Shown: piece by piece, positions 24,175 to 32,091 of the stretch
Position numbering within the stretch: position 1 is the stretch's first letter
Layout: every line of letters starts with the position of its first letter
Source of the DNA: an uncultured Lachnospiraceae bacterium
GTDB taxonomy: Bacteria; Bacillota; Clostridia; Lachnospirales; Lachnospiraceae
Assembly: GCA_904395885.1 (NCBI GenBank)
Contig: CAJFOF010000089.1
Span: 1 to 32,091 of the forward strand
Direction of reading: 5' to 3'
DNA: 32,091 bases
The notes under the pieces: generated by a model
Database searches by the model: none
What the model was told of the DNA's origin: nothing
Seen by the model: only the letters and a program-made list of their open reading frames with translations
Position numbers and translations under genes: made by a program

Positions 24175-25422
24175 TTATTCGTATATCGGATATTTCTCAC
24201 AAATCTTGGTCACTTCTGCCCTGATGGAATCAGCCTTATTCTCAAAGTCAGTAGCAGCCAGCCATATACACTCTGCAATCTTGTCCATATCTTCTTCGAC
24301 CAGTCCCCTGGAGGTAATAGCCGGCGTACCGATCCGGACTCCTGAGGTGACAAAAGGACTTCTGGGATCGTTAGGAACTGCGTTTTTGTTAAGAGTAATG
24401 TAAACTTCATCACAGCGGTTCTGCAATTCTTTTCCGGTAACTTCCATGTTTCTTAAATCCACCAGCATCAAATGATTATCCGTGCCTCCGGTCAGAACCT
24501 GGAATCCCTGTTTCTGGAGGGCTGCGGCCAGAGCCTTAGCGTTCTTTACGACCTGCTCCTGATAAGCTTTAAATTCCGGTTTTAAAGCTTCCCCAAAGCA
24601 TACGGCTTTTGCCGCGATAATATGCTCCAGAGGCCCTCCCTGGGTCCCCGGGAAAATAGCCTTGTTAAAGTTAAATTTCTCTGCTGCCTCTTTATTCGCC
24701 AGGATCATTCCCCCTCTTGGCCCTCTCAGAGTCTTGTGGGTTGTAGTGGTCACTACATCGGCATATGGAATCGGACTCGGATGGATGCCTGCTGCTACCA
24801 GACCTGCGATGTGGGCCATGTCCACCATCAAATACGCTCCTACCTTGTCGGCGACTTCACGGAACCGCTTAAAATCAATAATTCTTCCGTATGCGCTGGC
24901 TCCGGCGATGATCAGTTTCGGCTTGTGTTCTACAGCAAGCCGCTCCATTTCATCGTAGTCGATAAACCCCTGGTCGTTTACACCGTAGGGCACAATATTA
25001 AAATAGAGACCGGAAAAGTTGACAGGGCTTCCGTGAGTCAGGTGACCTCCGTGGTTCAGGTTCATCCCCAGAACAGTGTCTCCCGGCCTCAGCATTGCTA
25101 CAAAAACCGCCATGTTGGCCTGAGCTCCGGAATGAGGCTGTACATTGGCATAATCACACCCAAACAGCTTTTTCGCCCGTTCAATGGCAATGTTCTCCAG
25201 AACGTCCACATATTCGCATCCGCCATAATACCGCTTGCCAGGATATCCCTCTGCGTATTTGTTGGTCAGAACCGTTCCCATGGCCATCATAACAGCCTCT
25301 GATACAATGTTTTCTGATGCGATCAATTCCAAATTGCGGCGCTGGCGGCCGCACTCTTTCTGAATTACCGCACCTACTTCCGGATCCTGGCTGGACAGAA
25401 ACTCCATTACTTCGTTAACCAT
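24175..25422 (-). CDS. glyA: Serine hydroxymethyltransferase
   Basis: A 415-residue PLP enzyme of standard length, interconverting serine and glycine with tetrahydrofolate as one-carbon carrier. Signatures are [47 protein letters not shown] and [14 protein letters not shown], with Lys230 forming the PLP Schiff base. The ATG lies inside the end of the upstream oxidoreductase gene (16-base overlap), with AGGAGG about six bases before it; a later in-frame ATG at 25407 is a weaker choice. It is the last gene of the cluster and ends near a bidirectional terminator. Confidence 0.97.
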   Translation of the reverse strand: MVNEVMEFLSSQDPEVGAVIQKECGRQRRNLELIASENIVSEAVMMAMGTVLTNKYAEGYPGKRYYGGCEYVDVLENIAIERAKKLFGCDYANVQPHSGAQANMAVFVAMLRPGDTVLGMNLNHGGHLTHGSPVNFSGLYFNIVPYGVNDQGFIDYDEMERLAVEHKPKLIIAGASAYGRIIDFKRFREVADKVGAYLMVDMAHIAGLVAAGIHPSPIPYADVVTTTTHKTLRGPRGGMILANKEAAEKFNFNKAIFPGTQGGPLEHIIAAKAVCFGEALKPEFKAYQEQVVKNAKALAAALQKQGFQVLTGGTDNHLMLVDLRNMEVTGKELQNRCDEVYITLNKNAVPNDPRSPFVTSGVRIGTPAITSRGLVEEDMDKIAECIWLAATDFENKADSIRAEVTKICEKYPIYE

Positions 25423-26546
25423 CTTTCTTCTTCCTCCTTTTTCTCTTTTAGCAGCATTTCATACTCCTGGTCATTGACCGGAATCCTGACTTTTTTCTCC
25501 TTCCAGGCAGAAAGATAAGCCCCGCAGGCCATTTCCACGGAGTTGATCCCCTGGATTCCCGGGGACAAAAGAGGCGTCCCCTTTCGTATATGATCTGCAA
25601 AGTTCTGCAGCATCATGCAATACGGATCTCCCTGTTTTTCCAGAGGGATCTCCCGCAGACTGTGGGGGAGCCTCCCGTATATTTCCTGATTGATCCGCCC
25701 GAATTCTTCTGTGGACATCTCGTTTTCATCAAACAACAGAACTTCTCCATTTTCAATGGTCAGTCTTCCCTTGCTTCCCCAAATTTCAAAACGGTTGACA
25801 CCTGGCGCCTCTCCGCTGGCGCTGATGAATGTTCCCCGCAGACCGCTATCGTACAAAAACTGCAAGTCTACGCTGTCATCTACCAGAAAATCATTATATT
25901 TCCCAAAATCAATTCCTGCATAAACGCTATCCGGCATCCTCAGAATCCATTGCCACAAATCCAGGTAATGCTGGCACTGGTTGATCAGAAGTCCTCCATG
26001 CTCTCCCCGCCAACTGCTGCGCCACGGGGCCGATCTATGGTAGCAAGGCGTTCTGTACCAATTGTTGCAGACCCATACAGCTCTTGTCACATTTCCCAGT
26101 TCTCCCTGCTCTACCATGGCTTTTGCTTTCTGGAAAGCCGGGCGCATCCGGTTATTGAACATGACAGCAAACGCCGTCCCAGCCCGTTCTCCTGCCGCCA
26201 TCAGTTCTTTTATCTCAGTAGGCGCAATTCCCACTGGCTTATCTGTCAACACATGAAGCCCTCTTGCGAAAGCCTCTTTTCCGATGGAAACATGGCTGTC
26301 GTGAGGGGTCACAATAATAACAGCGTCAAACTCATTCCCTCTGTCCATGGTTTCCTCTACATTTTGAAACAAAACCACTCCTGGAAATTCTTTTTTTACA
26401 ATCTCCTGGCGTTTGGGATTCCGACAGCAAATCCCGTATAATTCCAGTCCCGCAATCTTATCTTCGTAAATCATACGGGCATATTGGCTTCCCATTCCCC
26501 CAAAACCGATCACTACTGCCTTAACATTTCTGCTTTTCTGCTCCAC
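25407..26546 (-). CDS. Gfo/Idh/MocA-family oxidoreductase
   Basis: A 379-residue NAD(P)-dependent oxidoreductase of usual length. The Rossmann motif [13 protein letters not shown] is at residues 11-23, and DKPVG (101-105) takes the place of the family EKP loop. [14 protein letters not shown] is the usual region that holds the substrate His and Asp. The family acts on sugars, inositols and related polyols; the substrate here cannot be told. The start is GTG 26546, preceded by AGAGGTGAT. Its 3' end overlaps the glyA start by 16 bases, and it follows recJ by 36 bases, so all are probably on one transcript. A functional link to glyA is not obvious. Confidence 0.9.
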   Translation of the reverse strand: MEQKSRNVKAVVIGFGGMGSQYARMIYEDKIAGLELYGICCRNPKRQEIVKKEFPGVVLFQNVEETMDRGNEFDAVIIVTPHDSHVSIGKEAFARGLHVLTDKPVGIAPTEIKELMAAGERAGTAFAVMFNNRMRPAFQKAKAMVEQGELGNVTRAVWVCNNWYRTPCYHRSAPWRSSWRGEHGGLLINQCQHYLDLWQWILRMPDSVYAGIDFGKYNDFLVDDSVDLQFLYDSGLRGTFISASGEAPGVNRFEIWGSKGRLTIENGEVLLFDENEMSTEEFGRINQEIYGRLPHSLREIPLEKQGDPYCMMLQNFADHIRKGTPLLSPGIQGINSVEMACGAYLSAWKEKKVRIPVNDQEYEMLLKEKKEEEERWLTK

Positions 26547-26582
26547 TGTATCACCTCTCTGATCCTATCCTGCTCTTTTTAT

Positions 26583-28298
26583 CTATGATGAAAACCGGTA
26601 TTCCTTTATTACGATCTGCAGATTTCTGTTCCCATTGTACTCGTTGACAGCCGGATAATAAACTGCATCCATCTTTCCGCAGCCCTTCTGTTCCTCCACA
26701 AAAGCGTCTCCGTCACAGAACACCATGGCGTCCATAGTAAATCCTCCCTCTGTCATCAGAGAGAGTTTCACTGCGTTTCGGTTCCTTCCCATTACTCTTG
26801 TGTTCCGAATCGCCAAATTTTTCTGGGCAAACTGAGGTTTTTCATTGCCGTTTCCAAAGGGTTCCAGTTTCTGAAGTTCTTCAATTAAGGCTTCTGTTAT
26901 GTATTCCAACGGCATAGGAACATCGATCCACACCTTCCGCACAAAATCCTCTTCTCTCAGCTTGGCATTTTTGTTCAGTCTGCGACGAAGTTCCGACACA
27001 TTTTCCTCTGGAAGAGACAGCCCTGCTGCCATAGGGTGCCCCCCGAATTTGGTCAGCAGGTCTTTCACTTTCACCAGTTCCTCAAACATATGGTAAGCTT
27101 CGATCGAACGGCCGGAGCCTTTGACGCCCTCTTCCCCCCTAGTCAGAACAATAGAAGGCTTCTGGTACTGTTCTCTCAAACGGCCGGCAACAATTCCTGC
27201 CAGCGATTCATGGCATTCAGGAAGAAATACCACCAAAACCTTGTCATCCCCGTACTTTTCTTCAACGAGTTCCATAGCCGCCTGAGTATTTTTCAGCGTC
27301 ATATCCTTGCGCTGCTCGTTTAACTCTTTCAACTCACCCGCCAGCATCTCTGCCTCCTCCGCGTTCTGGGAAAGAAGGAGTCTCAACGCCAGCTTTGCTG
27401 TATAAAGGCGCCCTCCTGCATTGAGGCAGGGGCCGATCACGAAACCGATATGGTAGGCTGTGATGGCAGCCGGGTCCAGATTGTTCTTTTCAATCAGGCT
27501 CAGCAGTCCCAAATTTTTTGATTTGGCAATTCTTTTCAATCCCTCTTTTACCACAGTCCTGTTTTCGTCCTGCAGCTTCATCACGTCTCCCACCGTTGCG
27601 ATAGCCGCAAATTCCAGCATATTTTCCCATTTTTCCAGTGGAATGCCACAGGCTTCATACAGGGCGCGCATCAATTTAAACGCTACCATTCCGCCGCATA
27701 TCTCCGGATACGGGTACCGGCTGTCCCTGCGTTTGGGATTGACTACAGCATCCGCAGGAGGCAAAACATCCTCTCCGCTTTCTGTTTTCTGAATATCGTG
27801 GTGGTCTGTCACAATGACCGTCATTCCAAGTTCTTTTGCCAGGCGAATCTGTTCAACAGCCGCAATGCCATTGTCGCAGGTCAGGATCGTATCAATCCCG
27901 TCTGCCGCTGCCGCCCGGATAATCGCCTCGTTAATCCCATATCCGTCCTTTACCCGATCAGGGATTTCATAATCCCGGCACGCTCCGGCTTCCTCCAAAG
28001 CGCATAAAAGAATATAGGTGGAGCAGACCCCATCAATATCGTAGTCCCCCACAATCCTTATTTTTGCGCGGTTTGCGATCTTTTCTTTTAGGATATCTAC
28101 CGCCCGGTCCATATCAGGCAGTAAATCTGGATCATATAGATCCCGAACCGTTCCGCACAGATACTGCTCTATCGCCTTATCTCCTACTACATCCCGATTT
28201 CGGATAATTCTGGCCGTTATTGGGCTGATGGAAAATCTCTGGCCGATTTCTGTAAAGTCTGCTCGCTTTGTATGCATCATCCACTGTGTCTTTGCCAT
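26583..28298 (-). CDS. recJ: Single-stranded-DNA-specific exonuclease RecJ
   Basis: A 571-residue 5'-3' exonuclease, close to the E. coli length and lacking the extra C-terminal domain of Bacillus RecJ. DHH-family motifs are IVGDYDIDGVCST (Asp85, Asp87, Asp89) and VTDHHD (Asp165-His166-His167). The DHHA1 part has GPCLNAGGRLYTAKLA, GSGRSI and FGGHPMAAGLSL. An OB-like C-terminal region follows. RecJ trims single strands in recombination, mismatch and base-excision repair. The ATG is three bases after the stop of the HAMP-protein gene, with AAAGGAG inside that gene's end, so the two are coupled. Confidence 0.95.
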   Translation of the reverse strand: MAKTQWMMHTKRADFTEIGQRFSISPITARIIRNRDVVGDKAIEQYLCGTVRDLYDPDLLPDMDRAVDILKEKIANRAKIRIVGDYDIDGVCSTYILLCALEEAGACRDYEIPDRVKDGYGINEAIIRAAAADGIDTILTCDNGIAAVEQIRLAKELGMTVIVTDHHDIQKTESGEDVLPPADAVVNPKRRDSRYPYPEICGGMVAFKLMRALYEACGIPLEKWENMLEFAAIATVGDVMKLQDENRTVVKEGLKRIAKSKNLGLLSLIEKNNLDPAAITAYHIGFVIGPCLNAGGRLYTAKLALRLLLSQNAEEAEMLAGELKELNEQRKDMTLKNTQAAMELVEEKYGDDKVLVVFLPECHESLAGIVAGRLREQYQKPSIVLTRGEEGVKGSGRSIEAYHMFEELVKVKDLLTKFGGHPMAAGLSLPEENVSELRRRLNKNAKLREEDFVRKVWIDVPMPLEYITEALIEELQKLEPFGNGNEKPQFAQKNLAIRNTRVMGRNRNAVKLSLMTEGGFTMDAMVFCDGDAFVEEQKGCGKMDAVYYPAVNEYNGNRNLQIVIKEYRFSS

Positions 28299-28301
28299 GA
28301 A

Positions 28302-29270
28302 TCAGCCATTCTCCTTTGGTGCTTCTTCTTGCTTTTCTTTTAACCGTGTCTTTAAGCCTTCCATCTCGTACAAAATAGCCGCAAAATCCCCCCGATATGC
28401 GCTGTCAGCATAAGAGGCGGCGTCCAGATTCCCCTGGCCGATTTCTTGAAGCACTCTTTTTTCATCATCAGCCATAGTTTTTAAGCTTTCAGCCAGACCG
28501 TTGACTGCTGTTGCCATATCCTGGATCTCTTTATCTCCCTCGCACTCCAGCCGAACGCTGAGTGTTCCGGCAGCCACACTTTGGACGCCTCTCACTACTT
28601 TTTCCAGTGGTACCACAATTCCCCTGATCAGAGAAACCACCAGCGCCGACAAAGCTATTGTCAGAGCAAGGATCAAAATTACCTTCCATTCTATCAGCCG
28701 GCGAAACAGTTGATTGCCTCCCTCACTGGCACTTTCAGCCGCTTGCTGCTTCTCCTGCGCCATGCCCGACAGACTGGAATTAATCTCATTGAATATCTGC
28801 TGGGAATCCCCGCTTAAAAGCTTCAGGGCCTCCTGCTGCCGTCCTTCCCTGCTGCTTTTCAGGACAGCCTCGCTGTGGACAAGGTACTGCTGCCAAAGGG
28901 CCTGAACTGAATCATATGCCTCTCTCTCGGGTACCGTTCCGACATATTTTTGACCATAATCGGCAATAGCCTGCGTCAGATTTTCCTGATATTGTCTGAT
29001 CTCTCCATCCAACCGTTCCATCTCAGCGGCATCTTCAGACAGGGCATGATTGTACTCTGCGATCCGGTAATTCGATGTCTCTGTCTTCCACTCCTCTGTA
29101 GCAATCACTGCCGGCATCCAGTAATCTGCAATCACTGTACTTGCCTGGTTAATTCGGTCGCTGGTCAGAATTGCCACCAGAGCAATCAGGATCATCCCCA
29201 AAACGCTGACGATCTCAATCAAACGCAGTCGGTTCTGGATCGTCATTCTCTTTTTTATGTTTTCTCCCAT
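28302..29270 (-). CDS. Chemoreceptor-like protein (4-helix-bundle sensor plus HAMP) without signalling domain
   Basis: A 322-residue membrane protein. Membrane helix 1 (about 16-36) and helix 2 (about 197-218) enclose an extracytoplasmic, mostly helical domain like the 4HB_MCP sensor. A HAMP domain follows (about 218-270, with VVPLEKVVRGVQSVAAGTLSVRL). The next stretch (VLQEIGQGNLDAASYADSAYRGDFAAIL) resembles the link to the coiled-coil signalling domain of methyl-accepting proteins, but the protein ends there with a charged tail. No kinase, cyclase or MA domain is present. ATG 29270 is preceded by AGAGGTG. It has its own promoter and is coupled to recJ; why is unknown. Confidence 0.8.
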   Translation of the reverse strand: MGENIKKRMTIQNRLRLIEIVSVLGMILIALVAILTSDRINQASTVIADYWMPAVIATEEWKTETSNYRIAEYNHALSEDAAEMERLDGEIRQYQENLTQAIADYGQKYVGTVPEREAYDSVQALWQQYLVHSEAVLKSSREGRQQEALKLLSGDSQQIFNEINSSLSGMAQEKQQAAESASEGGNQLFRRLIEWKVILILALTIALSALVVSLIRGIVVPLEKVVRGVQSVAAGTLSVRLECEGDKEIQDMATAVNGLAESLKTMADDEKRVLQEIGQGNLDAASYADSAYRGDFAAILYEMEGLKTRLKEKQEEAPKENG

Positions 29271-29304
29271 ATCAACACCTCTACTATAGCATTTCTTTTT
29301 GTCC

Positions 29305-29333
29305 ATTATAACGAATCCAGCCTTGCAAAGCAA
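29305..29333 (-). promoter_or_regulatory. Promoter of the HAMP-protein/recJ unit, overlapping a hairpin
   Basis: On the minus strand TTGCTT (29333-29328), 17 bases, TATAAT (29310-29305). The -35 and the spacer lie inside the perfect inverted repeat 29312-29344. Transcription would start near 29298, about 28 bases before the ATG. Confidence 0.6.
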
Positions 29334-29344
29334 GGCTGGATTCG
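29312..29344 (-). terminator. Perfect 15-pair hairpin after the amidohydrolase gene
   Basis: CGAATCCAGCCTTGC and its exact reverse complement are separated by AAA. It begins ten bases after the amidohydrolase stop. No T-run follows (GTTATAATGG), so it may be a weak terminator, an RNA-processing or stability element, or a protein site. It overlaps the next unit's promoter. Confidence 0.5.
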
Positions 29345-29353
29345 CGATACGCC

Positions 29354-30568
29354 TTACTGTTGTAATAATTTCATCACCAGCTCCGACTGAAGGCGTACTC
29401 CCAGAGCCAGCACCCTCTCGTCAATGTCAAAATTCTGATTATGCAGAGGTGCATCGATCCCTTTTTCTTTGCAGGCACACCCCAAATGATAGAATGCCCC
29501 CGGTGCCTTGTTTAAAAAGAAGGAAAAATCCTCTACCCCCAAGCTCGGATAGGGCTTAAAATGAATATGTTCCCTGCCAAGAACCTGGGAAACCGTATCA
29601 ATCACTATGTCCACGATCTCATTGGTATTGATCAGGGCATCGTAGCCTGGGGTGAAGACAACCTCCCCATCGCCTCCGAAAGCGCTGCAGATCTGCTGTA
29701 CCATATTGGATATGTATGTCTTGGCGTTTTTTCTCGTCTCAGGGTCAGTCGTCCTTAAGGTTCCTGTCAGCACTACCTCATCTGCTATCACATTGGCCGC
29801 CGTTCCCCCCTGGATCGTTCCCAGAGACAGGACGATATTCTGAAATGGAGAGGTTTTGCGGCTTACCAGGGTCTGGAGCCCCTGAACCACTGCCGCCGCC
29901 TCAACGATGGCATCAATCCCCCCGTCAGGATATGCCCCATGGCAGCTTTTTCCTCGAATCACCAGCTTTATTTCATCAGAAGAGGCATTTAAATCGTCGT
30001 ATTTCAATTCTACCTCCCCGTATTCATAAGTAGGCATCATATGAAGACCCAAAACGTAATCCACATGAGGATTTTCCATACACCCTTCCTCCACCATCCG
30101 TTCTGCGCCTCCGCATGTTTCCTCTGCCGGTTGGAAGAATATCTTCACTGCCCCTTTCCACTTGTCTTCATACTTTTTCAGAATCCAGGCAACACCTAAC
30201 GCAATCGTCATATGAGCATCATGGCCGCATGCGTGCATAACCCCGGGATTTTTAGAACAATAAGGCCTTGAAATATCTTCCTCAAGAGGAAGGCCATCCA
30301 TATCGGCTCTCAGACCTACCGTAACCAGGGGGCCGCATCCGTCTCCTTTTCCCTCTACAATAGCCACAATTCCCGTATCAGCGCAGGGATAGCAAAATGG
30401 AATTTCCCATTTATCCAGATATTCCCGGATGATCGCTCCTGTCTCATATTCCCCGGTTCCCAACTCCGGATGTTCGTGGAGCCTTCTCCTTATCTCAATC
30501 AGCATCGGCTGTATAGAGTCTATTTCCTCTTTCAGCCATCCGTCTGTCCACATTCTTTCCTGACTCAT
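29354..30568 (-). CDS. M20-family metallo-amidohydrolase (N-acyl amino acid hydrolase type)
   Basis: A 404-residue cytoplasmic enzyme of the M20D group, which includes IAA-amino acid hydrolases, N-acetyl-diaminopimelate deacetylase and carboxypeptidase-like members. Metal-site motifs are RADMDGLP, MHACGHDAHM (with the group-specific Cys), FFQPAEETCGGA, LGLHMMP, and the C-terminal LHNQNFDID. The middle dimerisation domain has GKSCHGAYPD and GTIQGGTAANVIAD. ATG 30568 overlaps the alr stop as TGATG, with GGGAGG about five bases away; an in-frame TTG at 30571 is less likely. The exact acyl substrate cannot be told. Coupling to alr hints at amino-acid or peptidoglycan recycling, which is inference. 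Confidence 0.9.
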   Translation of the reverse strand: MSQERMWTDGWLKEEIDSIQPMLIEIRRRLHEHPELGTGEYETGAIIREYLDKWEIPFCYPCADTGIVAIVEGKGDGCGPLVTVGLRADMDGLPLEEDISRPYCSKNPGVMHACGHDAHMTIALGVAWILKKYEDKWKGAVKIFFQPAEETCGGAERMVEEGCMENPHVDYVLGLHMMPTYEYGEVELKYDDLNASSDEIKLVIRGKSCHGAYPDGGIDAIVEAAAVVQGLQTLVSRKTSPFQNIVLSLGTIQGGTAANVIADEVVLTGTLRTTDPETRKNAKTYISNMVQQICSAFGGDGEVVFTPGYDALINTNEIVDIVIDTVSQVLGREHIHFKPYPSLGVEDFSFFLNKAPGAFYHLGCACKEKGIDAPLHNQNFDIDERVLALGVRLQSELVMKLLQQ

Positions 30569-31737
30569 CAATACCTCCCTGTCTCCCCCAGCATAGTCTT
30601 TACCGCCACGATCTTCCCATCTTCTGTATAGATGCGTGGCGGTCTTGCTGTCAGCCGGGAAACAATATCATTTTTGTTCGTCTCAGCCAACTGGCTGACC
30701 TCCTGAATATCCAGTGTTCCTTCCTTGCCATCACCATAGATGATTACCTCATCCCCCAATTCTGCCTCAGGCACTTCTCCCAGATCCACCATGCACTGAT
30801 CCATGCAGAGGACCCCGACAATGGGAACTCTCTTGCCCCTGATCGTAACCAGCGCTTTGCCTCGCAAATTTCTCGGGAAACCGTCTGCATACCCAAAAGG
30901 CAACGTTCCGATCCGGGTATCTTTCTCTGCACGCCACATAAAATCATAGCTGACCCCTTCTCCAGCCCGAATCTCTGTAATGTGGTTGATTCGGGTCTTA
31001 AACGTCAGCGCCTGTCGGATATCCAAAGTTCCTTTGTGGAACCCTTTCAATCCATAGATGATCGCCCCGGCCCGAATCATGTCCATCCGATATTCCGGAT
31101 AATCCACTGAAGCGATGGAATCCGCCAGATGACAGCAGGGCAATTCTATCCCCCTGGCTCTCAGCTTTTCAATCGCGTCGGTAAACGCACGGTACTGTTT
31201 TAGATTCGATTCATCATCCAAAAGAACCAGATGGGAAAAAATCCCCTCAATTCTCAGACCTGCCATTTTACTGATTTCTTCGATCTCTCTCAAGCTCTCT
31301 TCTCTGTCCGGAAAACCGATTCGATGAAAACCAGTGTCATATTTGATATGAATTCCTGCAGTCGTCCCGGCCTGTTCTGCCAGCTCGTTCAATACTTTAG
31401 CCTGTCTGAGAGAATCAACTGTCTGCAGAATCCCGTACTGCAGAACGTAAGGCAGATATTCATCCGCCGTCAGTCCCATTATCAGCACGGGATACTGGGG
31501 ATAGGCCCGCTTCAATTCAATGGCCTCAGACAGAGTCGCCACGCAGAGCAGATCGCCTCCATGCTCCATAATCGTAGGGGCAATCCCTACCGCTCCATGT
31601 CCATAGCCGTTGGCTTTTACAACAGCAGCAATTTTTACATCCTTTCCGACCATGGCGCGGATCTGCTCAACATTATATGCAATTCTGTCCAGTTTTACTT
31701 CGATTACCGTCTCCCGGTATATTGTATTTTCGTCCAT
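30568..31737 (-). CDS. alr: Alanine racemase
   Basis: About 389 residues, the usual length, making D-alanine for the cell wall. The PLP lysine is Lys41 in AAVVKANGYGHG; the second base is the Tyr in GEGVSYDFMWRAE; LPFGYADGFPR and VGVLCMDQCMVDL are conserved. The start is uncertain: ATG 31737 gives a normal N-terminus (MDENTIYRETVIEVKL), ATG 31746 adds three residues, and TTG 31773 has AGGGGG about nine bases upstream and would add twelve. No start has an ideal ribosome-binding site. The gene overlaps the amidohydrolase gene. A TTGACA lies upstream at 31838-31843, with only a poor -10 (TTTAAT at 19 bases). Confidence 0.93.
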   Translation of the reverse strand: MDENTIYRETVIEVKLDRIAYNVEQIRAMVGKDVKIAAVVKANGYGHGAVGIAPTIMEHGGDLLCVATLSEAIELKRAYPQYPVLIMGLTADEYLPYVLQYGILQTVDSLRQAKVLNELAEQAGTTAGIHIKYDTGFHRIGFPDREESLREIEEISKMAGLRIEGIFSHLVLLDDESNLKQYRAFTDAIEKLRARGIELPCCHLADSIASVDYPEYRMDMIRAGAIIYGLKGFHKGTLDIRQALTFKTRINHITEIRAGEGVSYDFMWRAEKDTRIGTLPFGYADGFPRNLRGKALVTIRGKRVPIVGVLCMDQCMVDLGEVPEAELGDEVIIYGDGKEGTLDIQEVSQLAETNKNDIVSRLTARPPRIYTEDGKIVAVKTMLGETGRY

Positions 31738-31861
31738 GGTTCCCATTATATGCACTACGCAAAGAAATTTCAAGAGAGAAACCCCCTATCCGGAAACGAT
31801 TATGCGAGATCCATTAAATTGTAAGGCTCAACACAATTGTCAAATTTTTTCCAAAAAATCA

Positions 31862-31890
31862 TTGACTTTTATTGGGAGTTCGTATATAAT
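31862..31890 (+). promoter_or_regulatory. Promoter of tRNA-Arg
   Basis: TTGACT (31862-31867), 17 bases, TATAAT (31885-31890). Transcription would begin about 40 bases before the tRNA. Confidence 0.8.
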
Positions 31891-31938
31891 TATTTTTGCG
31901 CTGTTGAGGAAGCCTGATGGCAGATACGACAGAGGTGT

Positions 31939-32012
31939 GCGTCAGTAGCTCAGCTGGATAGAGCATACGGCTACGGACCGTAGTGTCGGGAGTTCGAATC
32001 TTCTCTGGCGCG
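31939..32012 (+). tRNA. tRNA-Arg (anticodon ACG)
   Basis: A 74-base cloverleaf: acceptor GCGTCAG/CTGGCGC with one G-U pair and discriminator G, D stem GCTC/GAGC, anticodon stem TACGG/CCGTA with loop CTACGGA, and T stem GGGAG/CTTCT with loop TTCGAAT (two wobble pairs). The anticodon ACG, modified to ICG by TadA, reads CGU/CGC/CGA. CCA is not encoded. Confidence 0.95.
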
Positions 32013-32020
32013 CTGGATTG

Positions 32021-32052
32021 CAGGACATGCCTTACGGCATGTCCTGTTTTTT
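32021..32052 (+). terminator. Terminator after tRNA-Arg
   Basis: CAGGACATGCC pairs perfectly with GGCATGTCCTG around TTAC, followed by six T. The remaining 39 bases of the window show no gene. Confidence 0.92.
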
Positions 32053-32091
32053 ACTATGAAAGCCCTGTCAAGCGTCCGTACACCAGGGTAA

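Noticed and set aside
1-32091. CRISPR array, complete insertion sequence or prophage
   Set aside because: No regularly spaced direct repeats, no intact transposase with terminal repeats and no phage structural genes were seen.

Overview
The window looks like chromosomal DNA from a spore-forming Clostridia member, most likely Lachnospiraceae. The reasons are a moderate GC content, strong GGAGG ribosome-binding sites, Gram-positive gene orders (recA-recX-rny-proC-nudF-spoIIM-xerD, and lysA/pyk), a LexA box of the Bacillus/Clostridium type at recA, and a very large fused acyl-CoA dehydratase activase typical of these anaerobes. The taxonomic call is inference from gene content; no 16S gene is present.

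Region 1 (1-6520) is a carbohydrate locus. After the tail of an unidentified protein (1-153) come, on the minus strand, a LacI-family regulator and an ABC importer (lipoprotein binding protein plus two permeases, no ATPase). Divergent from these is a cytoplasmic GH105 unsaturated glycuronyl (rhamnogalacturonyl) hydrolase. The 474-base divergent region carries two clear promoters, a GCAAACGTTTGC operator lying inside the GH105 promoter, a second related dyad beside it, a third near-copy in the binding-protein leader, and an unrelated perfect dyad. The picture is substrate-induced uptake and cleavage of unsaturated pectin oligosaccharides.

Region 2 (6523-13128), all minus strand, is the housekeeping block: recA (own promoter and LexA box) with recX coupled to it, rny (own promoter), proC-nudF (coupled), a SpoIIM-like membrane protein, and xerD. 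The xerD product is odd: it ends five residues after the catalytic Tyr and lacks the usual catalytic Lys, right where the carbohydrate locus abuts it.

Region 3 (13384-14811) has a plus-strand cytosolic subtilase, a tRNA-Val(CAC) with promoter, and a candidate short RNA between an extended -10 element and a strong terminator.

Region 4 (14763-19510), minus strand, holds corA with a consensus promoter, a rhomboid-like protein with a zinc-ribbon tail, pyruvate kinase and lysA, ending in a bidirectional terminator.

Region 5 (19587-24142) is the 1463-residue activase on the plus strand.

Region 6 (24175-31773), minus strand, is alr, an M20 amidohydrolase, a perfect hairpin that also houses a promoter, a HAMP-containing chemoreceptor-like protein lacking a signalling domain, recJ, a Gfo/Idh/MocA oxidoreductase and glyA. 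Most junctions overlap or nearly touch. A divergent tRNA-Arg(ACG) with its own promoter and terminator closes the window.

I found no CRISPR array, no complete insertion sequence and no plainly novel defence system. The most unusual items are the degenerate XerD, the receptor lacking a signalling domain coupled to recJ, the rhomboid pseudoprotease, the candidate small RNA and the promoter built into a hairpin.
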